Shown one piece after another: positions 25,166 through 35,015 of a stretch of 50,488 nt of DNA. This DNA is from Silicimonas sp. Its GTDB lineage: Bacteria; Pseudomonadota; Alphaproteobacteria; Rhodobacterales; Rhodobacteraceae. A program made the translations under genes and the position numbers. The notes beneath the pieces were generated by a model. It made no database searches. It saw nothing but the letters and a program-made list of their open reading frames with translations, and was not told where the DNA came from. How positions within the stretch are numbered: the first letter of the stretch is position 1; each line of letters opens with the position of its first letter. The DNA is taken from the NCBI GenBank assembly GCA_022824315.1, contig JAJEAC010000205.1:1-50488 (forward strand), written 5' to 3'.

Positions 25166-26545
25166 ATGACCGATACGTCAATTCAGCCATACGGTCCGCG
25201 CACGAACTGGGTCCGGCTCCAGACGCTGGTGGTTCTCAGGTGGATTGCCATTCTCGGCCAGATCTCGGCAATTGTCGTGGCGCAACGCCTGTTCGGGCTC
25301 GATTTGAATATCGGTCTCTGCCTGCTGGCGATCGGCGCATCCGTGGTCGCCAACCTTCTCGCCATCGCCGTCTATCCACGGGCAAAGCGTCTGTCGGAAA
25401 CCGAGGTCGCCGGGATGCTCGCCTTCGACGCGCTTCAGCTGGCGCTCCTGATCTTCCTGACGGGAGGGCTGAACAACCCGTTTGCACTCCTTGTCATTGC
25501 GCCGGTCGCCATCGCCGCCATGACGCTCAATGCACGCGCGGCAACGGGCATTGCCCTGCTGGCCGTCATGTTGGCGACATGCCTGCTGTTCTGGCACTTT
25601 CCGCTCCAGACCCTGGACGGGGTCGTCATGCAGATGCCGCAAACCTTTGCGTACGGATTCCTGGTCGCCATCGTGATCGGCATCTTGTTCGTGTCGGCCT
25701 ATGCCAGCAGAGTGACCAGCGAGATGCAAACGTTGTCCGAAGCGCTTTCGGCAACTCAACTGGCGCTCTCTCGTGAGCAAAAGCTCACTGATCTCGGTGG
25801 CGTTGTAGCGGCGGCTGCACACGAACTGGGAACGCCGCTCGCAACGATCAAGCTCGCCAGCAGCGAGCTCCTGGAGGAATTGCACGACAACCCGATTCTG
25901 CAGGATGACGCAATTCTGATCCGGGACCAGGCCGACCGATGCCGGGACATCCTCAGCTCGATGGGCCGGGCCGGAAAGGACGACCTGCATGTACATCATG
26001 CGCCCATCAGCGCTGTCATACGCGAATCTGCGGAGCCGCACGCCGACCGGGGAAAGACGATCCACTATGAATTCGGCGGCCCCGAGGCAGCGAATGCGCG
26101 CCAGCCCACGATCGACAGGCGGCCCGAGATCATTCACGGGCTGCGGAACCTGATCCAGAACGCCGTCGACTTTGCTCGTGCGAATGTCTGGATCGACGTC
26201 TTCTGGAACGACGAGCAGCTCGTGGTGCGAATCGTGGATGACGGTCCGGGATACTCGTCCACGGTGGTCAGCCAGATCGGCGAGCCGTACATGACTCGCC
26301 AAAAGCGGGATTCACGATTGCGTTATGAGGGCATGGGGCTCGGCATGTTCATTGCCAAGACGCTGCTTGAGCGAACGGGGGCCGAGCTGAGCTTCTCCAA
26401 CGGTCGCGATTACGGCGCGTCGGACAACGGGCCGGGCGAACGCACCGGAGCAATCGCGGATGTTCGCTGGAGCCGCGAGGTCTTTGCCAATGCAGGGGGT
26501 GCGGAAAGGGCCCCGCTGGGGCAAAACCGGCCGATCAGGGCATAA
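25166..26545 (+). CDS. regB: Redox sensor histidine kinase RegB/PrrB/ActS
   Basis: 459 aa from ATG 25166 (AGGA 5 bases upstream; an in-frame TTG at 25142 is rejected). Six membrane spans fill residues 15-180. The ubiquinone-sensing heptapeptide GGLNNPF is at 100-106, the phospho-accepting H219 is in 'AAAHELGTPL', and C259 in 'QADRCRDIL' is the redox-active cysteine that forms intermolecular disulphides in the Rhodobacter protein. N and G boxes of the ATPase domain follow ('GLRNLIQNAVDFA', 'VDDGPGY', 'GMGLGMFIAK'). It phosphorylates RegA, encoded divergently nearby. Confidence 0.97.
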   Translation: MTDTSIQPYGPRTNWVRLQTLVVLRWIAILGQISAIVVAQRLFGLDLNIGLCLLAIGASVVANLLAIAVYPRAKRLSETEVAGMLAFDALQLALLIFLTGGLNNPFALLVIAPVAIAAMTLNARAATGIALLAVMLATCLLFWHFPLQTLDGVVMQMPQTFAYGFLVAIVIGILFVSAYASRVTSEMQTLSEALSATQLALSREQKLTDLGGVVAAAAHELGTPLATIKLASSELLEELHDNPILQDDAILIRDQADRCRDILSSMGRAGKDDLHVHHAPISAVIRESAEPHADRGKTIHYEFGGPEAANARQPTIDRRPEIIHGLRNLIQNAVDFARANVWIDVFWNDEQLVVRIVDDGPGYSSTVVSQIGEPYMTRQKRDSRLRYEGMGLGMFIAKTLLERTGAELSFSNGRDYGASDNGPGERTGAIADVRWSREVFANAGGAERAPLGQNRPIRA

Positions 26546-26546
26546 G

Positions 26547-27104
26547 GTGGCTCTCTCGCGTGTCAGATCCTTCGGGCGTGCGGCGTCATCGCCTGCAAGC
26601 GTCGGCGGCATTGATTCAGTCGTCGATTGCCAAGGATCGGTCTTCCTGCCCGATGCGGCCGCGACGGAGCGCTTCGGCAAGGCCCTCGCGCATTCGCTTG
26701 AGCGCGGCGACACGGTTTTGCTGGCGGGGCAGATCGGAGCTGGCAAGACCTGTCTTGCACGTGCCGCAATCTCCGCCCTGCACGACAGGATGGGCCGGCC
26801 CGCACCAGAGGTGCCGTCGCCGACCTTCACGCTTGTTCAGGTTTACGAATTGCCAGGCATCCAGGTTTGGCACGCAGATCTCTACCGTCTTGCCGACGCT
26901 TCCGAAGTGACCGAGCTCGGACTCGAAGAGGCCTTTGGAACCGAAATCGTCCTGGTGGAGTGGCCCGACCGGCTTGAGGCGATGCCCGACGGCGCATTGA
27001 CGCTGGACATTGAGGTCCCGGACAGCGGTCGCAGAGTGACGCTTCGGTCCGCATCGGAGCGCTGGCGCAATTGCATCTCGATGATCGGAGACATCGATGC
27101 ATGA
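26547..27104 (+). CDS. tsaE: tRNA threonylcarbamoyladenosine biosynthesis ATPase TsaE
   Basis: 185 aa if translation begins at GTG 26547, one base after the regB stop, where AGGG sits 6 bases upstream. The frame is open further upstream but would run inside regB. The first ~30 residues are not conserved; the TsaE core begins at 'VFLPDAAATERFG'. Walker A is G61-QIGAGKT ('LAGQIGAGKT'), with 'SPTFTLVQVY', 'WHADLYRL' and 'LVEWPDRL' following in the standard order. TsaE drives turnover of the TsaBD complex in t6A synthesis. It overlaps the amgK start by 8 bases. Confidence 0.93.
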   Translation: MALSRVRSFGRAASSPASVGGIDSVVDCQGSVFLPDAAATERFGKALAHSLERGDTVLLAGQIGAGKTCLARAAISALHDRMGRPAPEVPSPTFTLVQVYELPGIQVWHADLYRLADASEVTELGLEEAFGTEIVLVEWPDRLEAMPDGALTLDIEVPDSGRRVTLRSASERWRNCISMIGDIDA

Positions 27105-28044
27105 CGCGGCGACGCGGTTCCTGGCGTCACGGGGCTGGGATGGCGCCACGATTCATCCAATCGCGTGCGATCTGTCGCACAGATCCTATTTCCGCCTGTC
27201 AAGACGCGGCGAGACCGCCATATTGATGGACGCGAGAGATGATCGCGCGTCCGTTCCGCCCTTTTTGAAAATGACGGCGTGGCTGAGGCGGGCGGGCCTT
27301 TCCGCGCCCGAGATCCTTGGCGCTGATGTCGGCCACGCGCTCTTGTTGCTGGAAGACCTTGGCCCCGCTCCGGCAAGCAAAATGATGTCGGGCCGGAACG
27401 CGCAGACCGAGGTTCTCGATGCCTGCATCGAGATCCTGCTTGCGATCCGAAATGCGCCGCCGCCGCCGCTGCAGTGCCCCGGGGCGGAGAGGCTGTGCGA
27501 ATGGACCCGCGTTGCGGACGAGCATTATCCGGGCGCGGATTCGGGCGCGCTCGATGAATTTCGGGCCGCGCTGAAGGACATCCTCTCCCCGCTCCTGGCA
27601 AACGGCTGCACGGTGTCCCTCCGGGACTTTCACGCCGACAACCTGATGCCTTTGCCTCGTCGAGAGGGCGTCGCGCGTCTCGGTGTCCTGGATTACCAGG
27701 ACGCGTTCCTTACGCATCCTGTCTATGACCTTGTCTCTCTCCTGACCGATGCGCGCGTTGACGTGCCGCCCGCGCTTCGCGCGCGCTACATCGAAAGATA
27801 CGCGACGGTCTCCGGAGACGGGCTGGCCACGTTGCGGACCGCTTTTGCGGCGTTTTCCGCACAACGCAACTTGAGAATCCTTGGTATCTTTCATCGCGCG
27901 GCAAGCGACCTCGGCAAGACGCACCACCTGCCCAAAGTGCCGCGCGTCTATCGCTGCCTCATGGAAGCGACGGACCACGACGCGTTCCGCGAAGTGCGCG
28001 GGATCCTCCGCGCCGGACTCCCTGCCCCGGACAAGGCGGCATGA
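27097..28044 (+). CDS. amgK: Phosphotransferase-fold sugar kinase, AmgK-like
   Basis: 315 aa, aminoglycoside-phosphotransferase fold. The catalytic loop 'LRDFHADNLM' and metal-binding 'VLDYQDAFLTHPVYDL' are conserved; the N-lobe has 'SHRSYFRL'. In Pseudomonas, AmgK phosphorylates MurNAc and GlcNAc at the anomeric carbon so MurU can make UDP-MurNAc directly, bypassing de novo synthesis and its fosfomycin target. The 4-base overlap with a murU-like gene here supports that role; the tsaE-amgK-murU order recurs in alphaproteobacteria. Specificity is inferred from the pair. Confidence 0.85.
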   Translation: MHDAATRFLASRGWDGATIHPIACDLSHRSYFRLSRRGETAILMDARDDRASVPPFLKMTAWLRRAGLSAPEILGADVGHALLLLEDLGPAPASKMMSGRNAQTEVLDACIEILLAIRNAPPPPLQCPGAERLCEWTRVADEHYPGADSGALDEFRAALKDILSPLLANGCTVSLRDFHADNLMPLPRREGVARLGVLDYQDAFLTHPVYDLVSLLTDARVDVPPALRARYIERYATVSGDGLATLRTAFAAFSAQRNLRILGIFHRAASDLGKTHHLPKVPRVYRCLMEATDHDAFREVRGILRAGLPAPDKAA

Positions 28045-28718
28045 GGCGGCCGCGCTCTGCCATGATCTTCGCCGCCGGTTTCGGCACGCGGATGGGCGAG
28101 TTGTGCCAGGACATGCCCAAACCGATGGTGCCGTTTGCGGGTCGGCCGATGATCTCCCATTGCCTTGGACTGCTGCGGGACGCCGACATCACGACCATCG
28201 TGGCGAACACGCATCACTTGCCCCGGAAAATCGAGCCCTTTCTGCGATCCGAAGGCATCGCGATTTCGCGCGAACATCCCGACATTCTGGAAACGGGAGG
28301 CGGCCTGAAGGCGGCGGTGCCGCTCTTGGGGCCCGCTCCCGTCGTCACGATCAATCCCGATGCCGCCTGGCTTGGATGCAATCCCGTCGAGGCGCTGATC
28401 GACGCCTGGCGACCCGAAATGCAGGCACTGCTTGCGCTCGTGCCGCTATCATTGGCTCACGGCACGTCGAGCGCCGGCGACTTCCGCCTCGAAGACGGGC
28501 GAATTCGGCGCGGCGGGCCCTTGATTTATGGCGGGGCGCAAGTCATCAGGACCGATCAGCTTGATGGGGTCGCCGAGAAAGTGTTTTCCCTGAATGTCTA
28601 TTGGGACTTGCTGTCGAAAGCGGGAGGTCTCCACGGTCTGGTCTATGACGGGAAGTGGTGCGACCTCGGCCACCCGGCGGGGCTGCGCATCGCTGAAGGC
28701 CTTGCTGGTCATGTTTGA
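28041..28718 (+). CDS. murU: Nucleotidyltransferase, MurU-like (N-acetylmuramate-1-P uridylyltransferase)
   Basis: 225 aa. The nucleotide-binding signature 'IFAAGFGTRMGELCQDMPKP' matches the sugar-phosphate nucleotidyltransferase consensus (G-x-G-T-R-x8-P-K-P), with 'ILETGGGLK' and 'NPDAAW' further on for substrate and metal. It follows amgK with an ATGA overlap. The two would convert recovered MurNAc to MurNAc-1-P and then UDP-MurNAc, linking cell-wall turnover to new synthesis. General nucleotidyltransferase identity is certain; MurU activity is inferred from the AmgK neighbour. Confidence 0.86.
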   Translation: MRRPRSAMIFAAGFGTRMGELCQDMPKPMVPFAGRPMISHCLGLLRDADITTIVANTHHLPRKIEPFLRSEGIAISREHPDILETGGGLKAAVPLLGPAPVVTINPDAAWLGCNPVEALIDAWRPEMQALLALVPLSLAHGTSSAGDFRLEDGRIRRGGPLIYGGAQVIRTDQLDGVAEKVFSLNVYWDLLSKAGGLHGLVYDGKWCDLGHPAGLRIAEGLAGHV

Positions 28719-31641
28719 ACCATCAGGATGTCCGCGCGTGTTCGGGGTTCCGCCCGGTGCCGACTTCCCGCGCGCGGTGGTTGAGCGAATCCTCGACGCC
28801 CATGCCGGACGGTCGCCGGAAGACCTTGCCCGGGTCCGCCTCTTGGTCAATTCCCGACGCATGCAGCAACGGTTTGCCTCTCTCTTTCGGGCTTCCGGTC
28901 CCCGGCTCCTGCCCCGGATCCTGCTTGTGACCGAGACCGAGAGGATCCTTCCCGGAATTGACCTGCCGCGCCCCGTGTCCCGGCTGCGGCGCCAGCTCGA
29001 GCTGGCGCAACTGACCGCCCGTCTTGTCGACGCCGAACCCGACCTCGCCCACCCGGCGGCGGCGGTCAGTCTCGCGGACAGCCTTGCCTCGCTTCTCGAC
29101 GAAATTCACGGCGAAGGGATCGCTCCAGAACAGGTTCGTGCGCTCGAGATCGGCGACGACTCCCTGCACTGGCAGCGAAGCCTGAAATTCCTCGACATAG
29201 TCGGCGCCTATGTCGACAGCGTTTCCGAGGACGGTCTCGATTTCGAGGCTCGGCGCAGGCTCGGGGTCGAGCAAGTCTCTGCCGCCTGGGCGACTGATCC
29301 GCCCGACACCCCGGTGATCATCGCCGGTTCGACGGGCTCGCGCACGACCACGCGCATGTTGATGTGCGCCGTGGCGCGGCTCCCGCAAGGCGCGCTTGTG
29401 CTGCCCGGATTCGATTTCGATCTTCCCGGACAGATCTGGGACTCGCTTGCCTCCAGCCGCGACTGCGAGGACCATCCGCAATACCGGTTCGCAGCGCTGT
29501 TCGCGGCACTTGGCATGGCCCGTGACCAGGTGGCCAAGTGGGGGAAGCCTCCCGACTCGGCCCGCAACGAACTTGTCTCCCTTTCCCTGCGCCCGGCCCA
29601 GGTCACCGACCAATGGCTGTCGGAGGGCCCCGGTATCGGTGACCTTCGACAGGCGACCTCGTCAATGGCGCTGGTCGAAGCGTCGGACTCCAGGGAGGAG
29701 GCGCTGGCCGTTGCCGTGGCGATCCGGGAAGCCGTGCAGCAAGGGGAGAGTTCGGCGCTCGTCACGCGGGATCAGGATCTGGTTCGCCGTGTCTCCGCCG
29801 CCCTTGCCCGTTGGAACATTGTTCCTGACAACAGTTTCGGCATGCAGCTTCCCCTGACACCGCCGGGAACGTTTCTGCTTCAGATCGGGCGGCTGGTCGG
29901 CGCGCCCGCACGTCCGGAAGACTTGATCGCATTGCTGAAGCATCCGTTCACCCGCGCCGGCTCGGACCGGGGACTGCACCTTGCAAACACGCGGCAACTG
30001 GAATTGTTCCTCCGCAGAAACGCGGTCCACGCATTCACCGAAGCAAACCTCCAGAGCTTTGCGGAAGGGGCGCCGGACGAACGCCGCGAATGGATCGGCT
30101 GGCTCGCATCGATTCTCGACCCGCTCAGGCAGCGGCCCGCTCCAACCCTTCTGGACGCGGTGACCCATCATCTCGAACTTGCCAAGGCGATTTCGGGCAG
30201 CGAGGACGACAGCGTGAACGGGCTCTGGGCGCGGTCTTCGGGACGTCTCGTGCGAGCCGTAATTGACAACTTCCTGGAGGAATCGGCTTTTGGAAAGCCC
30301 GTGCCTTTCGCCGACTATCTTCGTCTCCTGGAACGCATGATGATGGCTGAACGCGACCGGGATCCTTCCGAGGCGCGCCCTGACGTGATGGTCTGGGGCG
30401 CCCGGGAGGCCAGGGTTCAGGGTCCGGATCTCGTCATCCTGGGCGGGTTGAACGAAGGGCGCTGGCCTGAACAGCCCGATCCGGACCCATGGCTGAACCG
30501 GAAATTGCGACGCAGCCTTGGACTGCCGCTTCCCGAAGGGGAGACCGGCCTGGCCGCGCACGACTACCAGCAGGCGATCGCGGCCCCGCGGGTCGTCCTG
30601 TCACGCTCGTCCCGGGATGGTGATGGCGATGCGGTTCCTTCGCGCTGGGTCAACCGGCTGACGAACCTGCTCGAAGGACTGCCTGGGCAATTCGGCCCCG
30701 AAGCCCTGGGCGAGATGAAACGAAAGGGCGATCAACTGCTTGCTCTGGCCGGCATGATCGACCGGCCCGCGAGGACAGTCGAGCCGGAGCCCAGACCGGC
30801 CCCGTCACCGCCGCCCGACAAGCGCCCGAAGAAACTGTCGGTCACCGAAATCCAGCGGCTGATACGAGACCCTTACGCAATATACGCCCGGCACGTGCTC
30901 CGCCTGCGGCCGCTTCTGCCGCTGGTCCCGGAACCCGATGCCCGCCTCAAGGGCACCGTCTTTCATGCCATCCTTGCGGCATTCGCCGACACCGCCGTCG
31001 CCGACGCCGCTGCCATGCGTCAACGGCTCCTGGAGATCGCCGATGAGGAATTCCGGAAAGACGTTCCCTGGCCGGCCGTTCGCTCCCATTGGCGCGGACA
31101 CCTTGAGCAGATTTCCGACTGGCTCGTCTCCGAAGAGTCCGCCTGGCGCACCGGGATCAGGGACCGGAAAACGGAGGTCGGCGGGGAATTGCGGCTGGGT
31201 GCGGCAGGCCTGGCGATTTCCGGAAAGGCGGACCGGATTGACCGGCTCTCAAGCGGGGAGCTGGTCATCTATGACTACAAGACCGGCGGCATCCCGAGCG
31301 AGCCGCAGATTCTCCACTTCGACCGCCAGCTCCTGATCGAGGCAGTCATGGCGGAAAGGGGCGCATTCGAGGACGTTCCCGAAGCGCCTGTCCGCTCGGT
31401 CGTTCACATCAGCATCGGCCGCTCCCCCAAGCGCAAGGCAATCAAGCTGGAGGGCAGCTTCGACACCGGTACCGTTCACGCCGAACTGACAGCTTTGCTG
31501 GAAAGGTACCAGAGTCCCGGTACAGGCTACATTTCGCGTCGCGCGATGGAAAAGATGCGCTTTCAGGGCGATTACGACCATCTCGCACGGTTCGGCGAGT
31601 GGGACGCCTCGGCCACGACCCGGCCGAGGCCGGTGGAGTGA
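28711..31641 (+). CDS. addB: Double-strand break repair protein AddB
   Basis: 976 aa from ATG 28711, overlapping murU by 8 bases. This is the alphaproteobacterial AddB type. The N-terminal region is helicase-like but lacks a working Walker A ('RVFGVPPGADFP' replaces the GKT loop). The C-terminal RecB-family nuclease contains 'FHAILAAFAD' and catalytic D-x-K in 'LVIYDYKTGG'. No cysteine cluster flanks the nuclease, so the iron-sulphur cluster of Firmicutes AddB is absent. With AddA it resects double-strand ends to load RecA. AddB and AddA overlap by one base. Confidence 0.95.
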   Translation: MFEPSGCPRVFGVPPGADFPRAVVERILDAHAGRSPEDLARVRLLVNSRRMQQRFASLFRASGPRLLPRILLVTETERILPGIDLPRPVSRLRRQLELAQLTARLVDAEPDLAHPAAAVSLADSLASLLDEIHGEGIAPEQVRALEIGDDSLHWQRSLKFLDIVGAYVDSVSEDGLDFEARRRLGVEQVSAAWATDPPDTPVIIAGSTGSRTTTRMLMCAVARLPQGALVLPGFDFDLPGQIWDSLASSRDCEDHPQYRFAALFAALGMARDQVAKWGKPPDSARNELVSLSLRPAQVTDQWLSEGPGIGDLRQATSSMALVEASDSREEALAVAVAIREAVQQGESSALVTRDQDLVRRVSAALARWNIVPDNSFGMQLPLTPPGTFLLQIGRLVGAPARPEDLIALLKHPFTRAGSDRGLHLANTRQLELFLRRNAVHAFTEANLQSFAEGAPDERREWIGWLASILDPLRQRPAPTLLDAVTHHLELAKAISGSEDDSVNGLWARSSGRLVRAVIDNFLEESAFGKPVPFADYLRLLERMMMAERDRDPSEARPDVMVWGAREARVQGPDLVILGGLNEGRWPEQPDPDPWLNRKLRRSLGLPLPEGETGLAAHDYQQAIAAPRVVLSRSSRDGDGDAVPSRWVNRLTNLLEGLPGQFGPEALGEMKRKGDQLLALAGMIDRPARTVEPEPRPAPSPPPDKRPKKLSVTEIQRLIRDPYAIYARHVLRLRPLLPLVPEPDARLKGTVFHAILAAFADTAVADAAAMRQRLLEIADEEFRKDVPWPAVRSHWRGHLEQISDWLVSEESAWRTGIRDRKTEVGGELRLGAAGLAISGKADRIDRLSSGELVIYDYKTGGIPSEPQILHFDRQLLIEAVMAERGAFEDVPEAPVRSVVHISIGRSPKRKAIKLEGSFDTGTVHAELTALLERYQSPGTGYISRRAMEKMRFQGDYDHLARFGEWDASATTRPRPVE

Positions 31642-34600
31642 TGGACGCAGCGACAGCCGTGCAGGTGGCTGCGGCCGATCCGCTGCAATCCACGTGGCTG
31701 TCCGCCAACGCTGGCACGGGGAAGACGCGCGTCCTGACGAACCGGGTTGCCCGCCTTCTGCTGAAAGGAACGAACCCGCGCAACATTCTGTGCCTGACCT
31801 ATACGAAAGCCGCGGCCAACGAGATGCAGAATCGGCTCTTTGCCACCCTTGGCAGGTGGGCAATGCTGGAAGACGGCGCGCTGCGGCAAGAGCTGCACAG
31901 CTTGGGAGAATCGCCGCCGGACAACCTGTCTGAAGCCAGAACGCTGTTTGCGCGCGCCATCGAGACGCCCGGCGGTCTCCGAATCCAGACGATTCACTCT
32001 CTCTGCGCAACCGTCCTGCGGCAGTTTCCGCTTGAAGGGCAAGTGTCGCCAAGTTTCCGCGAAATGGATGACGCCCAGCAGCTCCGCCTGATCGGTGACG
32101 TTCTTGATGAATTGGCGGAGACGGACCCGTCCGTGCTCGTGGACGTTTCCCGGTTTCACCCCGATGACAGCCTCGTGCCGCTTGCCCAGGATGTCGGCGG
32201 CGAAGAGGACGCATTCGAAGCCGCGCAGGATCCTGACAAGATATTCGAGGCCTTTGGCGTGTCCCCGGATCTCACCTGCGACCGGATCCTGAAGGATGCT
32301 CTTGGGCAGGGAGAAATTGCTTTCCTGAAAGAGTTCCAGTCGGTGCTCCCAAACCCGTTGGGGCCGACGGACCTGAAGCTCTCGACGGTGCTTGCCGGCT
32401 TGCCGAAACAGCCTTCCAGGTCAACGCTGGAGGCTCTCTCCGGTGTGCTGCTGTACGGCAAGTCGGCGAAGTCGCCCTTCGCGGCCAAGATCGGTGCACT
32501 CCCCACCAAGGCGGTCAGGGAGTCGGAACGCCTTGCGCCCCATATGCCGAGATTCAACGACGTCATGGAGCGGGTCGAAACGGCACGCGCGCACCTGATG
32601 TCGCTTGACGCCGCCACGAAGTCCGTCGCGTTGCATCGCTTCGCGCACCGGTTCCTGCCGGCATACCGCGACGCCAAGCAGGCGAACGGCGTACTGGATT
32701 TCGACGACCTTATTCGAAGAACGCGTGACGTCCTGTCGTCCGAAGCCTTGCCTTGGGTGCTGTTCCGGCTCGATGGCCAAGTCGAACACGTCCTGGTCGA
32801 CGAGGCGCAGGACACGAGTCCCGAGCAATGGCAAATCGTGCGAGCCCTTGCAGAGGCCATGGCGGGCGACCCGGATCGCGGCCGCACGCTCTTTGTGGTC
32901 GGGGACAAGAAACAGTCGATCTACAGTTTCCAGGGAGCGGATGCCGCAGGTTTCGATCGCAAGGAGGCGGAATTCAACACGCTGCTTCACGGCAAGCTGT
33001 GCTCCAGCGAGCTGCTGTGTTCCTTCCGCTCCTCTCCGGCGATCCTGCGGGTCGTGGACCAGGTCTGCGCGGGACTCGGTGGTCTCGGCGAGACCGCCGC
33101 TCGCCATGAAGCTTTCCACGAGGCCCAACCAGGCCGCGTGGATCTTCTGCCGCTCGTCCCCAGGCCGGAAACCATGGAAGAACCGCCTTGGCATCATCCG
33201 GTTGACCGCCCTGTCGACAATGCGCCTGACATCGTGCTCGGCACGGAAATCGCGAAACTGGTTCGCGAGCTGCTCGACAGGGAGTCCATTCCCGGCGAAG
33301 ACGGCGATTTCAGGCGCGTCGGTCCCGGAGACATAATGATTCTCGTGCAGCGACGCGGCCTCCTGTTCGATCAGATCATCCAAGCCTGCAAGGCGGAAGA
33401 TGTCCCAATTGCCGGCGCAGACCGTTTGAAGATCGGAGCGGAGCTCGCCGTCCGGGACCTTCTGGCGCTTCTGACGTTTTTGACCCTTTCAGAGGACGAT
33501 CTCTCACTGGCCTCGGCCTTGCGTTCTCCATTGCTTGGATTGGGCGAGCAAGACCTCTATCGGCTGGCATCGTCGCGCCCGCCCGGAAGACCGCTTTGGG
33601 CGGAACTGCGCAACCGAGTCGACGAGTTTCCGGGCGTGGTCGCGATGCTGGATGACTTGCGCCGCACCGTGGACTTCATGGCGCCATACGAAATGCTTGA
33701 ACATGTCCTGGGCAGGCATGGAGGTCGACAAAGGCTCCTTGCACGGCTTGGCCCCGAAGCCGAGGACGGAATTGATGAATTGCTGAATCAGGCGCTGGCG
33801 TTCGAGCAGGATGCCGTGCCGACCATGACCGGCTTCCTGGCACGGGTGCAATCGGGGGACATCGAGGTCAAGCGCCGACTCGAAGGGGCCGAGGACCTGG
33901 TCAGGGTGATGACCGTACATGGGGCAAAGGGTCTTGAGAGTCCCATTGTCATTCTGCCGGACACGATGGCGTCCGATCATGCGCGATCCGGCGGCATCGT
34001 CTCCGGTCCGGACGGCATTCCCCTGGCGTCCCTGCCAGATGACGAGTGTCCCGAGCTGCTGCGCGAAGCCAAGGTGCAGAAAAAGGCGGAAGACATCGAG
34101 GAACGCAATCGCCTGCTCTATGTCGCCATGACCCGCGCCAAGCAGTGGTTGATAGCGGGTGGCGTTGAGCGGGCGGCAAGGACCGACACGCCCCTGAACT
34201 GGTACAAGTCCATTGAAGATGCCCTGCACTCCCTCGGAGCGATCCCGTGTGAAGAGCCGCCCGACGTCCTGCGGCTTCAGCACGGCCACTGGCCTGGGCC
34301 AGAATCGGTTTCCGCCGCCCCGCGATCCGTTGATGGCAGAGCATTGCCGGGGTTTCTGGTTGATGACGCGCCGGAATTCGAGCCCGCGGTATTTCCGGCG
34401 TCTCCGTCCGATCTCGGCGGCGCAAAGGTGTCAGGGGGCGGCGCGTCCGATGAGGGCCGCGCGCTCCGGCGCGGTCGGCAGATCCACCTGCTGCTGGAAC
34501 ATCTTCCGGGTCAGCGCGATCCTGAAGCGATGGCAGAGCGTCTGCTCTCACACGGGCCGGACAGGGCAGAGGCGGACGAAATCGACGAGCTCGTCACGCA

Positions 34601-34961
34601 GGCACTTGCCAACCTGGAGCGCCATCCCCGGCTCTTTGGCGGAGACGCCTTGGCAGAGGTGGATGTCTCTGCGCACCTGCTTACGCTTGATCACGCGATT
34701 TCGGGAACGATCGACAGGCTGATCTTGCGACCGGGACGCGTCGTGGCAGTGGATTTCAAGACCAATGCCGTCGTGCCGGAATGCCCTGAAGACACGCCCG
34801 AAGGCCTGCTTCGCCAAATGGGCGCGTATCTTGAAGCGCTGGAACTCATCTACCCGGATCGTGAAGTCGACGTCGCCATTCTCTGGACGGAAACCTGCGA
34901 ACTGGTTTTGCTTCCCCACGCAATCGTGCGGAAAGCGCTTGCTCGATCCACCATATCTTGA
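31641..34961 (+). CDS. addA: Double-strand break repair helicase-nuclease AddA
   Basis: 1106 aa from ATG 31641, whose A is the last base of the addB stop. It is a UvrD-like superfamily 1 helicase: Walker A 'ANAGTGKTRVL' (about 25-35), 'LCLTYTKAAANEM', motif II 'VLVDEAQDTSP', 'VVGDKKQSIYSFQGAD', and late 'VMTVHGAKGLESPIV' and 'LLYVAMTRAK'. The C-terminal nuclease carries 'VVAVDFKTNAV'. AddA supplies ATP-driven unwinding and one of the two nuclease activities. Length and motif order are normal for the group. Confidence 0.97.
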   Translation: MDAATAVQVAAADPLQSTWLSANAGTGKTRVLTNRVARLLLKGTNPRNILCLTYTKAAANEMQNRLFATLGRWAMLEDGALRQELHSLGESPPDNLSEARTLFARAIETPGGLRIQTIHSLCATVLRQFPLEGQVSPSFREMDDAQQLRLIGDVLDELAETDPSVLVDVSRFHPDDSLVPLAQDVGGEEDAFEAAQDPDKIFEAFGVSPDLTCDRILKDALGQGEIAFLKEFQSVLPNPLGPTDLKLSTVLAGLPKQPSRSTLEALSGVLLYGKSAKSPFAAKIGALPTKAVRESERLAPHMPRFNDVMERVETARAHLMSLDAATKSVALHRFAHRFLPAYRDAKQANGVLDFDDLIRRTRDVLSSEALPWVLFRLDGQVEHVLVDEAQDTSPEQWQIVRALAEAMAGDPDRGRTLFVVGDKKQSIYSFQGADAAGFDRKEAEFNTLLHGKLCSSELLCSFRSSPAILRVVDQVCAGLGGLGETAARHEAFHEAQPGRVDLLPLVPRPETMEEPPWHHPVDRPVDNAPDIVLGTEIAKLVRELLDRESIPGEDGDFRRVGPGDIMILVQRRGLLFDQIIQACKAEDVPIAGADRLKIGAELAVRDLLALLTFLTLSEDDLSLASALRSPLLGLGEQDLYRLASSRPPGRPLWAELRNRVDEFPGVVAMLDDLRRTVDFMAPYEMLEHVLGRHGGRQRLLARLGPEAEDGIDELLNQALAFEQDAVPTMTGFLARVQSGDIEVKRRLEGAEDLVRVMTVHGAKGLESPIVILPDTMASDHARSGGIVSGPDGIPLASLPDDECPELLREAKVQKKAEDIEERNRLLYVAMTRAKQWLIAGGVERAARTDTPLNWYKSIEDALHSLGAIPCEEPPDVLRLQHGHWPGPESVSAAPRSVDGRALPGFLVDDAPEFEPAVFPASPSDLGGAKVSGGGASDEGRALRRGRQIHLLLEHLPGQRDPEAMAERLLSHGPDRAEADEIDELVTQALANLERHPRLFGGDALAEVDVSAHLLTLDHAISGTIDRLILRPGRVVAVDFKTNAVVPECPEDTPEGLLRQMGAYLEALELIYPDREVDVAILWTETCELVLLPHAIVRKALARSTIS

Positions 34962-34986
34962 CCTTCCGTTCAAGCGTTTCTAGGTT
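34958..34986 (+). promoter_or_regulatory. Candidate trxA promoter
   Basis: TTGACC (34958-34963), a 17-base spacer and TAGGTT (34981-34986). The -35 overlaps the addA stop codon and the start point would be about 22 bases before the trxA ATG. The -35 is good (5 of 6), the -10 weak (3 of 6). Confidence 0.35.
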
Positions 34987-35015
34987 CATGACCTGACCAG
35001 ACAAGGATGGATTCC

